Shown here: one piece after another, positions 1 to 10,622 of the stretch
Layout of the letters: every line of letters starts with the position of its first letter
How positions within the stretch are numbered: the stretch's first letter is position 1
Source: an uncultured Pelagibacteraceae bacterium
GTDB lineage: Bacteria > Pseudomonadota > Alphaproteobacteria > Pelagibacterales > AG-422-B15
Assembly: GCA_902525575.1 (NCBI GenBank)
Contig: CABZHU010000004.1
Span: forward strand, 1 to 64,000
Direction of reading: 5' to 3'
Length of the DNA: 64,000 nucleotides
Translations under genes and position numbers: made by a program
Notes under the pieces: model-generated
What the model saw: the letters and a program-made list of their open reading frames with translations, nothing else
Database searches by the model: none
Told to the model about the DNA's origin: nothing

Positions 1-31
1 TTGTTATATTGAGCGAAATCCTCTAACTTCT

Positions 32-583
32 ATGAATTTACAAAAACATACTAAACTCAGAAAAACCAGTTATTTTCCAACAATTTTGTTTTTGGCGTTT
101 CTTTTCGCAAATGGGTGTAGCCAACTAGATATTGTTCAAAATGAAACAGACCCTCGAACAGTCATTGTGGGTGACAATGTCAATGACAGAGCGCTTAGCT
201 ATAGAACAGGGGACAACAAGTCTACTTTTCGAGAATTAGTTTTAGGTGGCGATGGGGAATTTGATGCATCAATTGACAGCTTAACATTTAATGTTGTGTT
301 GGATAAATTAAGTTTCATGCCGCTTGCATCGGTAGACTCTGCATCAGGCGTGGTCATAACCGATTGGTATGCGGTTGATGCAAACAAATTAAGAATAAAA
401 ATTAATGTTCGCATCATAGATAACCAATTAACAGACGACTCAATTGTTGTTCAAATATTTAAACAAGAGTTTGATGGTAATAAATGGAACGATTTAGGTT
501 TAGATAGTGAACAAGCAAATAAAATAAAAACTAGTATATTATCTGAAGCACGTACGCTGAAAAGTGCGATCGACTTATCATAA
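32..583 (+). CDS. DUF3576-type outer-membrane lipoprotein
   Basis: Predicted lipoprotein of 183 residues. A positively charged N-terminus and a hydrophobic stretch end in a lipobox-like FANGC with the lipidated Cys at about residue 29. The rest is a soluble domain that I recognise as resembling DUF3576, a family of unknown function that commonly sits just upstream of leuS in Alphaproteobacteria. Here leuS follows after 21 nt in the same direction, which supports the call. The location (periplasmic face of a membrane) is inferred from the signal; the molecular role is unknown. Confidence 0.8.
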   Translation: MNLQKHTKLRKTSYFPTILFLAFLFANGCSQLDIVQNETDPRTVIVGDNVNDRALSYRTGDNKSTFRELVLGGDGEFDASIDSLTFNVVLDKLSFMPLASVDSASGVVITDWYAVDANKLRIKINVRIIDNQLTDDSIVVQIFKQEFDGNKWNDLGLDSEQANKIKTSILSEARTLKSAIDLS

Positions 584-604
584 TAAATAACTTAGTTTAT
601 TTAA

Positions 605-3181
605 ATGTCTGAAAAATATAATCCAAGAGTTATAGAGTCAAAATGGCAATCGTTTTGGCGTGACAATAATACGTTCAAAAGCGAGATGAAGACTGAGAAA
701 GAGAAATATTATATTTTAGAAATGTTTCCTTACCCTTCTGGTAAAATTCATATGGGTCATGTTAGAAATTATACTCTTGGTGATGTCATCGCAAGATACA
801 AAAGAGCAAAAGGTTTCAATGTTATGCATCCAATGGGTTGGGATGCGTTTGGTTTGCCTGCAGAAAACGCTGCCATCGAAAATAATATCTCGCCTGGTAA
901 ATGGACCTATGAAAATATTGATACAATGAGATCTCAACTTCAATCGATGGGTCTCTCGATTGATTGGGATCGTGAAGTGGCTACGTGTGATAGAGAATAT
1001 TATCACCAACAGCAAAAATTATTTCTTAAGTTTTATAAAGAAGATTTAATTTACAAAAAAGAATCGCTTGTTAATTGGGATCCTGTTGAAAATACAGTAC
1101 TAGCAAATGAACAGGTGATTGATGGTAAAGGTTGGCGATCAGGTGCAGACGTAGAGCAAAAAAAATTGTCACAGTGGTTTTTTAAAATTACATCCCATGC
1201 AAATAGCCTCTTAGAGAGTTTAGAAAATATGCCTGGCTGGCCAGAAAAAGTAAAAACAATGCAAAAAAATTGGATTGGACGGTCTGTAGGCTGTGAAATT
1301 CATTTTGAAATAGAGTCTGGCTATAAAGAATATAAGCCTGAAATGTTGGAAATTTTCACTACAAGACCTGATACAATTTTTGGAGCAACTTTCATTGCTA
1401 TCTCACCTTTTCATCCAATTGTGGACGACATACTTGAAAATGATCCAGATATTGTTGAGGAGATCATTGGTCTCAGATCTCAAAAATTAAACGAGGAAAC
1501 CATTTCAAAAAATGAAAAGATTGGAATTTCAACAGCACTGAAAATTAAACATCCTTTTATAGACGGCAAAAAACTACCTTTGTTTATTGCAAACTTTATT
1601 TTGATGGATTATGGAACAGGAGCTATTTACGGTTGCCCAGCACATGATCAAAGAGATTTTGATTTTGCAAAAAAATATGATCTTGAAATAATTGAAGTTA
1701 TCAAACCTGACGATACGAGTGCTACAATTGATAATGGAGCCTACACTGGAGAAGGTTCTTTAATCAACTCGTCCTTTTTAAATGGACTAAAAATTTCTGA
1801 GGCTAAAAAAAAGATTATTAGTGAATTAGAAAAAATTAAAATAGGGAAAAAAACAATTAATTATCGACTAAGAGATTGGGGTATTTCAAGACAACGTTAT
1901 TGGGGTTGCCCTATACCGATTTTATATCGTGAGGACGGAAAAATTATTCCTGTTCCGGAAAAGCATTTACCCATTGAGCTTCCAACTGAAGTCGATCTAA
2001 GTCAATCTGGCAATCCTCTAGAAAATCATCCTTACTGGAAATACACAACATGCCCACACACTGGAATGAAGGCAATTAGAGAAACAGATACTCTCGATAC
2101 TTTTGTAGACTCAGCATGGTATTTTTTGAGATTTTGCTCACCTAAAAATAACAACCCCTTCGACGAAAATGAAATTAACTACTGGATGCCTGTGGATCAA
2201 TATGTTGGCGGGATCGAGCACGCAATTCTACATTTACTTTATTCAAGATTTTTTACAAAAGCTTTAAAAATAAAAAAAATTGATGAACCATTTGAGTCTC
2301 TTTTCACACAAGGAATGGTTTGTCATGCGACCTATAAAAATAAAGATAATGCATGGGTATTTCCAAATGATGTAGAAGAAAAAGGTGGTAAATTTTATCA
2401 AACATCAAATGGGTTAGAAGTCACTATGGGTGCGATAGAGTCAATGTCAAAATCAAAGAAAAATGTCATTGATCCCGAAGAGATTATTAAAAGCTACGGA
2501 TCTGACTCAGCCAGATGGTTTATGTTATCTGATAGTCCTCCCGACAGAGATATAAATTGGTCTGATTCTGGAATTCAGGGTTCTTGGAGATTTTGCCAAA
2601 AAATATGGTCAACAATCACTTCAAATCTCTCAATACTAAGTGATGAAAATATTACAATATATAATCAAAATACCTCGAAAAATGCTGTAATGCTACTTCA
2701 AAGTACCCATCAATCATTGGACGCCGTTACAAAAAGTATTGAAAATTTTCAAATGAATGTTGGGGTTGCTAAAATTTATGAACTCATAAACCATATTTCT
2801 AAATTTAGAGTTTTTGTTGAAAATGATAAAAGTGCCCTCAAAGCCTCTTTAAGAATATTAATTCGTATTATTGAACCCATGGTTCCACATTTAGCTGAAG
2901 AGTGCTGGAGTTTATGTGGAAATAGTAAATCCCTATCATCAGAACCTTGGCCTGATGTTGATGAAAAGTATCTTGTAAGAGAAACAGTCAAAATTGTAAT
3001 TCAAGTGAATGGCAAAAGGAGAGCTGAAGTTGAAATAAAAGTTGAAGCGAGTGAAGAAGAAGTAATGAAAGAAGTTGAGAGTATTAAAAGTGTTAATGAA
3101 CAAATTCAAGACTCAGTTATTGTCAAAAAAATATTTGTCCCTAATAAAATTTTAAATATTGTAATATCTAAAAATGAATAG
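605..3181 (+). CDS. leuS: Leucyl-tRNA synthetase
   Basis: Class I aminoacyl-tRNA synthetase that charges tRNA-Leu in the cytoplasm. The 858 residues match the usual bacterial length of about 860. The HIGH signature appears as HMGH near residues 49-52 ([11 protein letters not shown]) and the KMSKS loop as SMSKS near residue 614. The central segment with [11 protein letters not shown] and [13 protein letters not shown] is the CP1 editing domain that removes mischarged amino acids. The start follows the DUF3576 gene by 21 nt, and the 3' end overlaps the next gene by 8 nt, so transcription is probably shared with the downstream lptE-holA genes. Confidence 0.97.
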   Translation: MSEKYNPRVIESKWQSFWRDNNTFKSEMKTEKEKYYILEMFPYPSGKIHMGHVRNYTLGDVIARYKRAKGFNVMHPMGWDAFGLPAENAAIENNISPGKWTYENIDTMRSQLQSMGLSIDWDREVATCDREYYHQQQKLFLKFYKEDLIYKKESLVNWDPVENTVLANEQVIDGKGWRSGADVEQKKLSQWFFKITSHANSLLESLENMPGWPEKVKTMQKNWIGRSVGCEIHFEIESGYKEYKPEMLEIFTTRPDTIFGATFIAISPFHPIVDDILENDPDIVEEIIGLRSQKLNEETISKNEKIGISTALKIKHPFIDGKKLPLFIANFILMDYGTGAIYGCPAHDQRDFDFAKKYDLEIIEVIKPDDTSATIDNGAYTGEGSLINSSFLNGLKISEAKKKIISELEKIKIGKKTINYRLRDWGISRQRYWGCPIPILYREDGKIIPVPEKHLPIELPTEVDLSQSGNPLENHPYWKYTTCPHTGMKAIRETDTLDTFVDSAWYFLRFCSPKNNNPFDENEINYWMPVDQYVGGIEHAILHLLYSRFFTKALKIKKIDEPFESLFTQGMVCHATYKNKDNAWVFPNDVEEKGGKFYQTSNGLEVTMGAIESMSKSKKNVIDPEEIIKSYGSDSARWFMLSDSPPDRDINWSDSGIQGSWRFCQKIWSTITSNLSILSDENITIYNQNTSKNAVMLLQSTHQSLDAVTKSIENFQMNVGVAKIYELINHISKFRVFVENDKSALKASLRILIRIIEPMVPHLAEECWSLCGNSKSLSSEPWPDVDEKYLVRETVKIVIQVNGKRRAEVEIKVEASEEEVMKEVESIKSVNEQIQDSVIVKKIFVPNKILNIVISKNE

Positions 3182-4916
3182 ACACGAACGCAGAAAAAAT
3201 AAAGGCAAAGGAATAGAAGATAAAAAATTTTTTGAAGCATTAGCAAGTGCCATTAAAGTCCACGAAACTCGTAATTTTAATAAGGCTGAAAGTATATATA
3301 AAAGACTACTCGTTACTCATCCTCAAAGTTATGAATTAAACAGACATATAGGAATTCTGTACCAAGATAGTGGAAGGGCTGAGGAGTCATTTAATTTTTT
3401 TGTGAAATGCATAGAAAAAAATCCGAAGGGTTTTGAAGCTTATAATAATATGGGCACATCTTATATTATTGTTAAGGAGTATGATCTTGCAATACAATGT
3501 TTTACGCAGTCATTATCAATATCAAATAATTATTATCCTGCAGTCAATAACCTTGCTAGCTTGTACGCTCGAAGAGGTGACGGAGAAAAATCTCTAGAAT
3601 ATTCAAAAACCTTGCTCAAAATTGATCCCAATAATCCAAATGCAATAAGTACTCACGCAAAATCATTAATTTTAAATCACGACATAGATAAAGCTATTGA
3701 TTTAATGGAGAGCCTTGTGAAGGATTATCCAAAAAATGAAGAGTTTCAAATTAATTTAGCTACAGCCTACCGAGAAATAGGTGATTTTAAAAAATCCAAA
3801 AAAATTATTGATATTGGATTTAAAAATTTATTCAAAAAACGATTAAATAATGAACCTGTCAAAAACCTTATTCAATTTTTCGCACAGTATGTAGGTGATA
3901 AAAAAAATTTATTGGATGAGCAAGAAATGAAATTTTTTACAGATAGGCTCCAAAGTTCTGATCTCAACATCGACCAGAAAATTACATTAGCTAAAGCATT
4001 TTTTGAATACTTTAGAAATATCGAAGATTTTGATAAGTCTTATGAATACTTAGAAATAATGAATGAACTATGTTCTCGAATCACTGATTATGACGTCAAA
4101 AAAGAAGAGGTTTTGTTTAATGAACTTGCAAACACTAAAAATTACCCCACAATTCAAAGAAAAGGGAATTCAATAATACCGATATTTATATGCGGAATGC
4201 CTAGGTCGGGTACAACTCTATGTGAACAGATTTTATCTTCACATTCAGAAGTATATGGAGCCGGCGAGTTGCGGTACTTGTTACAATTGACGAAATTACA
4301 AGATGTGGTTAACAACCCTGAAACCAACAATATTGAGAAATACATTAAAAACATAGAAACCGAGGAAATTCTTTTAAATATTAGAGAAGAATATCTCAAA
4401 TTGTTAGCCAATATAAATAGGCGGGGTGAAAGATATATTTGTGATAAAATGCCCCATAATTTTCTATTAATAGATTTGATAAGATTTATTTTACCTGAAG
4501 CAAAAATAATTTACTGTAAAAGAAAACCCGCAGATAACTGTTTTTCATTGCTAACACAAAGGTTTGTGGAAGGAAGACATCTTTACTGTTATAATCAAAA
4601 AACACTTGCCAAATATTATCAGTTTCATGAAAATCTAATGAGTGTCTGGTTAAAGAAATTCAAAGAAGATATTTTTATCCTCGATAATGAGGAATTGGTC
4701 AATGACCAAAACAATATCACTGCTCAATTACTCAAATTTTGTGGTTTAGACTGGGAAGACAATTGTATAGAATTTTATAAAAATAAGCGTCAGGTGAGAA
4801 CTGCAAGTTTAGAACAAGTAAGACAACCAATAAATAAAAAATCAATTGGTGCATGGGAAAATTACAAATCTCACTTAACCGAGCTGATAGGGGTTTTAGA
4901 AAAAAATGTTACGTAA
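3174..4916 (+). CDS. TPR-repeat sulfotransferase
   Basis: Two-part protein of 580 residues. The first half (about residues 20-240) consists of helical repeats of TPR type, with phrases such as [21 protein letters not shown]. The second half has the sulfotransferase phosphate loop GMPRSGTT near residue 341 and a later [10 protein letters not shown] segment that fits the 3'-phosphate-binding part of a PAPS site. It probably transfers sulfate from PAPS to an unknown acceptor, with the TPR region as a likely partner-binding domain. It overlaps leuS by 8 nt and lptE by 11 nt, so it sits inside an otherwise conserved operon. The acceptor cannot be deduced. Confidence 0.85.
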   Translation: MNRHERRKNKGKGIEDKKFFEALASAIKVHETRNFNKAESIYKRLLVTHPQSYELNRHIGILYQDSGRAEESFNFFVKCIEKNPKGFEAYNNMGTSYIIVKEYDLAIQCFTQSLSISNNYYPAVNNLASLYARRGDGEKSLEYSKTLLKIDPNNPNAISTHAKSLILNHDIDKAIDLMESLVKDYPKNEEFQINLATAYREIGDFKKSKKIIDIGFKNLFKKRLNNEPVKNLIQFFAQYVGDKKNLLDEQEMKFFTDRLQSSDLNIDQKITLAKAFFEYFRNIEDFDKSYEYLEIMNELCSRITDYDVKKEEVLFNELANTKNYPTIQRKGNSIIPIFICGMPRSGTTLCEQILSSHSEVYGAGELRYLLQLTKLQDVVNNPETNNIEKYIKNIETEEILLNIREEYLKLLANINRRGERYICDKMPHNFLLIDLIRFILPEAKIIYCKRKPADNCFSLLTQRFVEGRHLYCYNQKTLAKYYQFHENLMSVWLKKFKEDIFILDNEELVNDQNNITAQLLKFCGLDWEDNCIEFYKNKRQVRTASLEQVRQPINKKSIGAWENYKSHLTELIGVLEKNVT

Positions 4917-5409
4917 TATAATTAGAATCAGTCTTCTCTTATCCGTGTTTTCCTATTTTGTAAGCTGCGGCTTCAAGCCTATGTACAAGTTTTCTGAAAA
5001 CAGCATTAATTTAAATAGTTATTCCGTAAATATAATAAATGAAAGTAATGTCTCTAGACAAATAAAAGAGGAAATCAAAAAATCTTTTCCTCCTGGCCCG
5101 GAGACTGTAAAGGAGTTTATTATTGATTTGGATATATTAGAGAATTTAGATCCTTTAATCACTAACGCAGATGGAACTGTTTCAAAATATAGAATTGAAA
5201 TAGTTATGTATTTTAAAGTAAAAACTATAAATGCAAATGAGACTTTAATAAACGATGTGGTTAGAGGTTTTGCGGAATACACTGTTGAGACATCTGAAAT
5301 TGAAAGTGATGACAAAAAAAAGAGAATGATCCGTAGCGCAACCAGTAGTGCTGCTCAAATGATAATCTCCAAAATACAAATTGAAACTTCAATCACGAAT
5401 GATAATTAA
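4906..5409 (+). CDS. lptE: LPS-assembly lipoprotein LptE
   Basis: Small lipoprotein (167 residues) with a short hydrophobic leader and the lipobox Cys at residue 21, followed by GFKPMY, the usual opening of the mature LptE family. LptE plugs the LptD barrel in the outer membrane and helps insert lipopolysaccharide. Overall sequence is weakly conserved, so the call rests on the leader, the CGF-P-Y start, the length and the position between leuS and holA, a classic alphaproteobacterial arrangement. It overlaps the preceding sulfotransferase gene by 11 nt and holA by 11 nt. Confidence 0.85.
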   Translation: MLRNIIRISLLLSVFSYFVSCGFKPMYKFSENSINLNSYSVNIINESNVSRQIKEEIKKSFPPGPETVKEFIIDLDILENLDPLITNADGTVSKYRIEIVMYFKVKTINANETLINDVVRGFAEYTVETSEIESDDKKKRMIRSATSSAAQMIISKIQIETSITNDN

Positions 5410-6424
5410 AGATTTTCAAATAGAAAAAATAGTAAAAGAGAATAAAGGTTTTTTACCTTTTTTGATTTATGGGCCAAACGAGGGGTTAGCAAGGGATCAT
5501 ATCAAAAAAATTAAAAGTGACTATTTAAATGATGTTGATTTTGAAGAGGTCTCTATAACAGGGAAAAGTCTTGATCTAAATCCTGACATTCTTGAAACTT
5601 CAGCAAGTTCAATTTCCATGTTTAATAGCTATAAACTCATTATTCTAGAGTCACTCAAAGATAAGAATATCTCAGAGCTTGAAAGAGTTATCGATTCGGC
5701 TCCCACTCAAACAATGCTGATCGTCAGAGCTGACAATCTCAAAAAAACTTCTAAACTCAGGAAATTTTTTGAGAGCAATTCACAATGTTATGCATTGGCA
5801 TGTTATGAGGATGATGCTAAATCAATGATGAGGCTGATTGATAGTTTCGTGAAAGAAAATAGTATTTCAATTGATCGCGATATAAAAAACTATCTCATGC
5901 AAACCTTAAGTACTGATCGTATGATCAGTTATAATGAACTTCAAAAAATCAGTTTATTTTATACGAATGTTGATGCTACTCCAAATCTTGAGGAAGTAAA
6001 AAATTTACTCAATGATGCAAGTTCAAATAATCTTCAGAAAATGAATGAGTCAGTGATGTATGGAAACACTGCTAAAAGCTCAAATATCATTAGTAAACTG
6101 TTATCCGAGGGAAATAATCCAATTTCTATTCTACGCAGTCTCGTCAATTACCTCAAAAGAGTTCACAAAGTAAAAGTAGAAATGAAAAAAGGGAGTAATT
6201 TTGATACTGCAATAAAGTTTTTAAGGCCTCCCTTATTTTGGAAAGATAAAGATAATTTTCATCAGCACTGCACCCGTTGGCCTTTAAATAAAATTGAGAG
6301 AAATCTATCTCAACTTCTTGATGCTGAAATTAATTGTAAAACCAATAATAAATTATCAAACGTTCTTTGTGAACGTTCAATACTGACAATTTGCCACGAG
6401 GGTAAGCGGCGTTTTCAAAATTAG
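5399..6424 (+). CDS. holA: DNA polymerase III delta subunit
   Basis: Clamp-loader delta subunit, which opens the sliding clamp during replication. The N-terminal GFLPFLIYGPNEGLARDHIKKI resembles the family start, and the AAA+-like body continues to about residue 340. The ORF track begins at a TTG six codons earlier; I prefer the ATG at 5399, which gives MIIKDFQIEKI and overlaps lptE by 11 nt. The stop overlaps the parB stop on the other strand by 4 nt (TTAG). Position after lptE agrees with other Alphaproteobacteria. Confidence 0.88.
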   Translation: MIIKDFQIEKIVKENKGFLPFLIYGPNEGLARDHIKKIKSDYLNDVDFEEVSITGKSLDLNPDILETSASSISMFNSYKLIILESLKDKNISELERVIDSAPTQTMLIVRADNLKKTSKLRKFFESNSQCYALACYEDDAKSMMRLIDSFVKENSISIDRDIKNYLMQTLSTDRMISYNELQKISLFYTNVDATPNLEEVKNLLNDASSNNLQKMNESVMYGNTAKSSNIISKLLSEGNNPISILRSLVNYLKRVHKVKVEMKKGSNFDTAIKFLRPPLFWKDKDNFHQHCTRWPLNKIERNLSQLLDAEINCKTNNKLSNVLCERSILTICHEGKRRFQN

Positions 6425-7281
6425 ATTTTAAGTTTTTGGGTGACCATTTCTAATTGATCAAGCGTTTTGTAATCAATTTTTATACTACCGCCTTTTTTAC
6501 CTTTATGATTTATATTGATGGTCAAGCCAAGTTTTTCTGAAATTTTATTTTCAAGATCAATTGTATCAGGATCTTTTAGTCTTAATTTTTTAATAATACC
6601 CTTTTTGTCTTTTGCTAGATTTTCTGCATCTCTTACGCTTAAGTTTTCATTAATAATTTTTTCTGCTAGTTGCTCTGGAAATGCACTGTTCATAATTGCG
6701 CGTGCATGCCCTGATGATATTTTTCCCTCAGTTATCATATCTTGGATGGATTGTGGCAAGGATAATAATCGAATGATATTGGCTATATGACTCCTGCTTT
6801 TTCCCACAATTCCTGACAAATCTTCTTGGGTATGACCATGATTTTCGATCAATCTTTTATAACCTGCAGCTTCTTCAATTGGTGAAAGATCCGATCGTTG
6901 AACGTTTTCAATGATAGCAATTTCGAGTGCTTCAGTATCATTAAAGTTTCTTATAACAACGGGCACCTCGTGTAGTTGTGCAATTTGTGCTGCACGCCAT
7001 CTTCTTTCCCCGGCAATAATTTCATAACTATTGGCATCATAGGGCGATGGTCTAACCACTAATGGTTGCACTAACCCTTTTGCTTTTATAGAGTCAGCCA
7101 ATTCATTAATACTATTTTTATTAAACAATCTTCTTGGTTGAGAGGGACTTGGTTTTAAATTAGCAATTGGTATTTTTATTTCTTGACCAACGTTACTATT
7201 TTTTGTTTGTACAGTTTCTGTATCTCCCATTAAAGATGAAAGACCACGACCTAAGCCTTTTTTTGTTGTGTTTGTAACCAC
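6421..7281 (-). CDS. parB: Chromosome-partitioning protein ParB
   Basis: CTPase and DNA-binding protein that loads at parS and spreads to organise the origin region. The opening KKGLGRGLSSLMGD is the typical ParB N-terminus. ANLKPSPSQPRR, the GERRWRAA box and ENVQRSDLSPIEEA form the ParB/Srx CTP-binding domain, followed by a KorB-like helix-turn-helix (TQEDLSGIVGKSRSHIANIIRLL). The start is GTG at 7281, overlapping the parA stop by one base, so translation is probably coupled. Length (286 residues) is normal. A perfect parS lies about 1.4 kb away in rsmG. Confidence 0.97.
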   Translation of the reverse strand: MVTNTTKKGLGRGLSSLMGDTETVQTKNSNVGQEIKIPIANLKPSPSQPRRLFNKNSINELADSIKAKGLVQPLVVRPSPYDANSYEIIAGERRWRAAQIAQLHEVPVVIRNFNDTEALEIAIIENVQRSDLSPIEEAAGYKRLIENHGHTQEDLSGIVGKSRSHIANIIRLLSLPQSIQDMITEGKISSGHARAIMNSAFPEQLAEKIINENLSVRDAENLAKDKKGIIKKLRLKDPDTIDLENKISEKLGLTININHKGKKGGSIKIDYKTLDQLEMVTQKLKI

Positions 7282-8069
7282 TATGCTGCCTCTTGTTCTT
7301 TGTTTTGTTTAATAACTTCGTTTGCAAGTCTTAAATAAGCTTGACTACCTGATGCTCTTTGATCATAGATTAAAGCAGGCATGCCGAATGATGGAGCTTC
7401 TGAAACTCTTACATTTCGAGGTATAATGGTTTCATACACTTGCTCTCTTAAATGATTTCTAACATCTGTCGCGACTTGAGAAGATAATTTGTTTCTGCTG
7501 TCGTACATCGTCAACACAATCCCATCAATAGATAAACCAGGATTTAAATTCTGTCTCACGCGCTCAATTGTTTTAATTAACTGACTAAGACCTTCGAGTG
7601 CAAAAAATTCACATTGCAACGGAACAATAATTGCATTGGCCGTCGTCATGGCCATCACCGTCAACAAGCTTAACGCGGGTGGGCAATCAATAAAAATAAA
7701 ATCAAACTCATTTAATTTTTCATTTGCGTTAAAAATATTTTTTAATGTGAAAGCTCGATCATTAACATCAGCAAGCTCAGGTTCAATCCCAGATAAATCA
7801 ACTGTTGAAGGAATTAAAAAAAGATTTTCAATTTCAGTTTTTCGAATGGAATCTGAAATGTTTGCTTGTCCTGCTAATACTTCATAAATAGAGTTTTGCC
7901 TATCGCTGTAATTGACCCCTAAACCAGTGCTTGCATTGCCCTGAGGGTCTAAATCAATAATTAATACTTTTTGGCCTGTTGCTGCGAGGGCTGTGGATAA
8001 GTTTATAGCTGTGGTCGTCTTTCCGACCCCACCTTTTTGATTTGAAATAGCAATTATTTTTCTTTTCAT
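7281..8069 (-). CDS. parA: Chromosome-partitioning ATPase ParA
   Basis: Deviant Walker-A ATPase of the ParA/Soj family that works with ParB to move the replicated origin. The N-terminus MKRKIIAISNQKGGVGKTTTAINL contains the signature KGGVGKTT; DLDPQGNAS and IDCPPALSLL are the further nucleotide-binding motifs. At 262 residues it has chromosomal ParA length without a plasmid-type N-terminal extension. It is placed one base after rsmG and overlaps parB by one base, forming the usual gidA-gidB-parA-parB run near oriC. Confidence 0.97.
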   Translation of the reverse strand: MKRKIIAISNQKGGVGKTTTAINLSTALAATGQKVLIIDLDPQGNASTGLGVNYSDRQNSIYEVLAGQANISDSIRKTEIENLFLIPSTVDLSGIEPELADVNDRAFTLKNIFNANEKLNEFDFIFIDCPPALSLLTVMAMTTANAIIVPLQCEFFALEGLSQLIKTIERVRQNLNPGLSIDGIVLTMYDSRNKLSSQVATDVRNHLREQVYETIIPRNVRVSEAPSFGMPALIYDQRASGSQAYLRLANEVIKQNKEQEAA

Positions 8070-8070
8070 A

Positions 8071-8694
8071 CTAAGTCATTGATTTTATTACATTATTAAG
8101 TTCTAAAATATAAGATCCCTTTTCAACACTATTTTCGTGCAAGTTATGATCAAATTTCCAACATTTAGTGGCTTCATCAATCTCATCATCTATATGTATA
8201 CCTTTATGAAAAAGGAAAGTAGTACTTTTTTTTGATATATTATAACTTATTGATAATAAATCATTTAATCGTCCAACTGCTCTGGCTAAAACAACATCAA
8301 ATTTTTGATTCGTTGCTTTCTCAGCTTTATGGGGAATCACATAGGTATTCTTGAGTTTTAGTTGGTCAATACAATGCTCTAAAAATTCTGCTCTTTTTCT
8401 TCTATTTTCACATAAAAATATTGAATTTTCCCCATTATAAAACAATGATAACGGTATTCCAGGAAGTCCTGCTCCGCTTCCAATATCAATTATGTTTTGT
8501 TTATTTTCACGAATCAAATCACTTATTCGGAGCGAATCATAAAAATGCCTAATCCAAAGAAGGTTTTTGTCCTTTTTTGATATAAGGCTTTGCTTTTCTG
8601 CTAGTATTAGTGTTCTGTATGCATCGAGTTTATTGATTGTTTCACGTGAAACATTACTTTTTAGCTCCATAAGAGCTTCTAGCGAATCCTCCAT
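8071..8694 (-). CDS. rsmG: 16S rRNA (guanine-N7) methyltransferase RsmG (GidB)
   Basis: SAM-dependent methyltransferase for G527 of 16S rRNA. The motif NIIDIGSGAGLPGIPLSL is the SAM-binding loop and VVLARAVGRLNDLL is typical of GidB. At 207 residues it is of normal length. The N-terminal segment NVSRETINKL is encoded over a perfect parS palindrome, so the DNA serves two purposes. It sits 10 nt after mnmG and one base before parA, as in many bacteria close to oriC. Confidence 0.95.
   Translation of the reverse strand: MEDSLEALMELKSNVSRETINKLDAYRTLILAEKQSLISKKDKNLLWIRHFYDSLRISDLIRENKQNIIDIGSGAGLPGIPLSLFYNGENSIFLCENRRKRAEFLEHCIDQLKLKNTYVIPHKAEKATNQKFDVVLARAVGRLNDLLSISYNISKKSTTFLFHKGIHIDDEIDEATKCWKFDHNLHENSVEKGSYILELNNVIKSMT
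8638..8653. promoter_or_regulatory. parS centromere site
   Basis: The 16-base sequence TGTTTCACGTGAAACA is a perfect palindrome identical to the consensus parS recognised by chromosomal ParB. It lies within the first codons of rsmG, is about 1.4 kb from parB and is about 9 kb from the presumed oriC. That is the expected neighbourhood for origin-proximal parS. I noticed no second copy in the window but did not search exhaustively. Confidence 0.93.
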
Positions 8695-8704
8695 AATGAA
8701 GATA

Positions 8705-10573
8705 TTAAGCCAGTTTTTTTAATTTTGCTTGAGTTTTTATATGGGCCAATATTACCCCTAAAGCTGCAGGAGTGACACCGTCAATTCTTGAAGCCTGGGC
8801 AATGTTTTTTGGCTTAATTTTTGATAATTTTTCCTTAATTTCATTGGATAAACTCGATAAATCATCATAGTTCATTGTTTCAGGTATCTTTATTTTTTCT
8901 TCTTTATTTATTGAAATGATCTCACTTTCTTGCTTTTTAAGATAACCTTTATAGTGAGCTTCAATTGAGACTTGCTCTAATATCTCTTCTGAAAAATCGT
9001 TTAAATTTATCTCAAACATGTCTCCTACGGTATTGATATCAATATCTGGGTAAGCCAATAAATCAAATGCAGACCTTTTTTTACCATCTTTATTAATTTT
9101 GACACCCATTTTTTCAGCTTTATTTGGTGTAACATATTGATTTTTAACAATATTTAATAAATCTTCCATTTTACTTTGTTTATTGGTAAAATGCTCATAT
9201 CTGTTCTTTGAAACCAGTCCTAATGTATTAGCGGTTTCTGTGAGTCTCAAATCAGCATTGTCAGCTCTTAATAGTAAGCGGTATTCTGCTCTTGATGTGA
9301 ACATTCTATAAGGCTCTGTCACTCCTTTAAGAGTCAAATCATCAATCATCACTCCAATATAAGAGTCATTTCTAGAAAAAATGTGTTCCTTATTTTTAAG
9401 AGAGATCGCTGCATTTAAGCCTGCAACCAATCCTTGAGCTGCAGCCTCCTCATATCCTGTTGTCCCATTAATTTGTCCTGCAAGATAAAGGCCCTTTATT
9501 CTTTTAGTCTCTAAAGTTTGATAAAGTTCTTGTGGATCAATAAAATCATATTCGATCGCATAACCATGTCTTATAATCTTTGCCTTCTCTAAACCATTGA
9601 TTTTACTGATAAATTCTTTTTGAACGTCTGCAGGTAATGAGGTTGATATTCCATTTGGATATATCAAATCACTATCTAAACCTTCTGGTTCAAGGAAAAT
9701 CTGGTGTCTTAATTTATCTGCAAACTTTACAACTTTATCTTCAACAGAGGGGCAATATCGCGGTCCTGTTCCACTGATTTGACCCGAGTAAATAGCTGAT
9801 TTTGCTATATTTTTTTGAATAATGTCATGAACTGTTTCATTCGTATGAGTGATGTGACAAGGCAGTTGCTCGTTATAAGTTTTGTTCGTTAAGAATGAAA
9901 AATATGAATGCTTTTCATCTGCATCCTGTTTTTCAAGCCGATCAAAATCAATAGTATTTTTATCAATTCTTGCAGGAGTGCCTGTCTTTAGTCTTCCAAT
10001 ATTAAAGCCTGTTTTATATAGAGATTTTGCTAAGCCGATTGATGGAGCATCACCATGCCTTCCAGCAGGTATTGTTTTTTCACCCAAGTGAATAAGGCCA
10101 TTTAAAAATGTACCAGTCGTAATGATTACTTTTTTTGTTGAGACCTTTTTTCCACTTTCGCATAAGACGCCAGCTATTTGATTATCCTGATCGAAAATTA
10201 AATCTTCGACAGGATCAAATAAACATTCAAGATTTACTGTTTGAAGGATCTCCTCTTGCATATATTTTTTATACAATTTCCGATCCGATTGAGCGCGAGG
10301 CCCTCGCACAGCTGGACCTTTTGTACGGTTTAAGAGACGATATTGAATGCTTGAGAGATCTGCAATTCTTCCCATGATACCATCTAAAGCATCAATTTCT
10401 CTAACTAAGTGACCTTTACCCAGTCCACCAATGGCTGGATTACACGACATTTCACCAATAGTCTCAAATTTATGGCTAATTAAAAGGGTTTTAGCGCCTA
10501 CTCGTGCAGCCGTTGTTGCTGCTTCACAACCCGCGTGACCACCACCTATGACGACTACATCAAAACTAGACAT
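8705..10573 (-). CDS. mnmG: tRNA uridine-34 carboxymethylaminomethyl modification enzyme MnmG (GidA)
   Basis: FAD-dependent partner of MnmE that installs cmnm5U at the wobble position of certain tRNAs. The N-terminus has the dinucleotide-binding loop [12 protein letters not shown]. Family blocks [27 protein letters not shown] and [16 protein letters not shown] are all present. The 622 residues match the usual length. A perfect 9-bp inverted repeat sits immediately before the ATG. mnmE lies 49 nt upstream in the same direction, so the two subunits are probably co-transcribed. Confidence 0.97.
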   Translation of the reverse strand: MSSFDVVVIGGGHAGCEAATTAARVGAKTLLISHKFETIGEMSCNPAIGGLGKGHLVREIDALDGIMGRIADLSSIQYRLLNRTKGPAVRGPRAQSDRKLYKKYMQEEILQTVNLECLFDPVEDLIFDQDNQIAGVLCESGKKVSTKKVIITTGTFLNGLIHLGEKTIPAGRHGDAPSIGLAKSLYKTGFNIGRLKTGTPARIDKNTIDFDRLEKQDADEKHSYFSFLTNKTYNEQLPCHITHTNETVHDIIQKNIAKSAIYSGQISGTGPRYCPSVEDKVVKFADKLRHQIFLEPEGLDSDLIYPNGISTSLPADVQKEFISKINGLEKAKIIRHGYAIEYDFIDPQELYQTLETKRIKGLYLAGQINGTTGYEEAAAQGLVAGLNAAISLKNKEHIFSRNDSYIGVMIDDLTLKGVTEPYRMFTSRAEYRLLLRADNADLRLTETANTLGLVSKNRYEHFTNKQSKMEDLLNIVKNQYVTPNKAEKMGVKINKDGKKRSAFDLLAYPDIDINTVGDMFEINLNDFSEEILEQVSIEAHYKGYLKKQESEIISINKEEKIKIPETMNYDDLSSLSNEIKEKLSKIKPKNIAQASRIDGVTPAALGVILAHIKTQAKLKKLA

Positions 10574-10575
10574 GA

Positions 10576-10598
10576 CTAAGTTAAATAAATTAACTTAG
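10576..10598 (-). promoter_or_regulatory. Perfect inverted repeat in the mnmG 5' leader
   Basis: CTAAGTTAA-ATAAA-TTAACTTAG is a 9-bp perfect stem with a 5-base loop. In the mnmG transcript it ends two bases before the AUG, where a ribosome-binding site would normally lie, and no Shine-Dalgarno sequence is seen there. It could be a weak translational control hairpin, a protein-binding palindrome, or chance in an AT-rich gap. No U-tract follows, so it does not look like a terminator. Confidence 0.4.
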
Positions 10599-10622
10599 CT
10601 TAATTGCAATCAATAATTTTTG

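Noticed and set aside
584-603. A/T-only inverted repeat before leuS as a terminator
   Set aside because: Seven A-T pairs without G-C or a U-tract are too weak; mentioned only in comparison with the mnmG hairpin.
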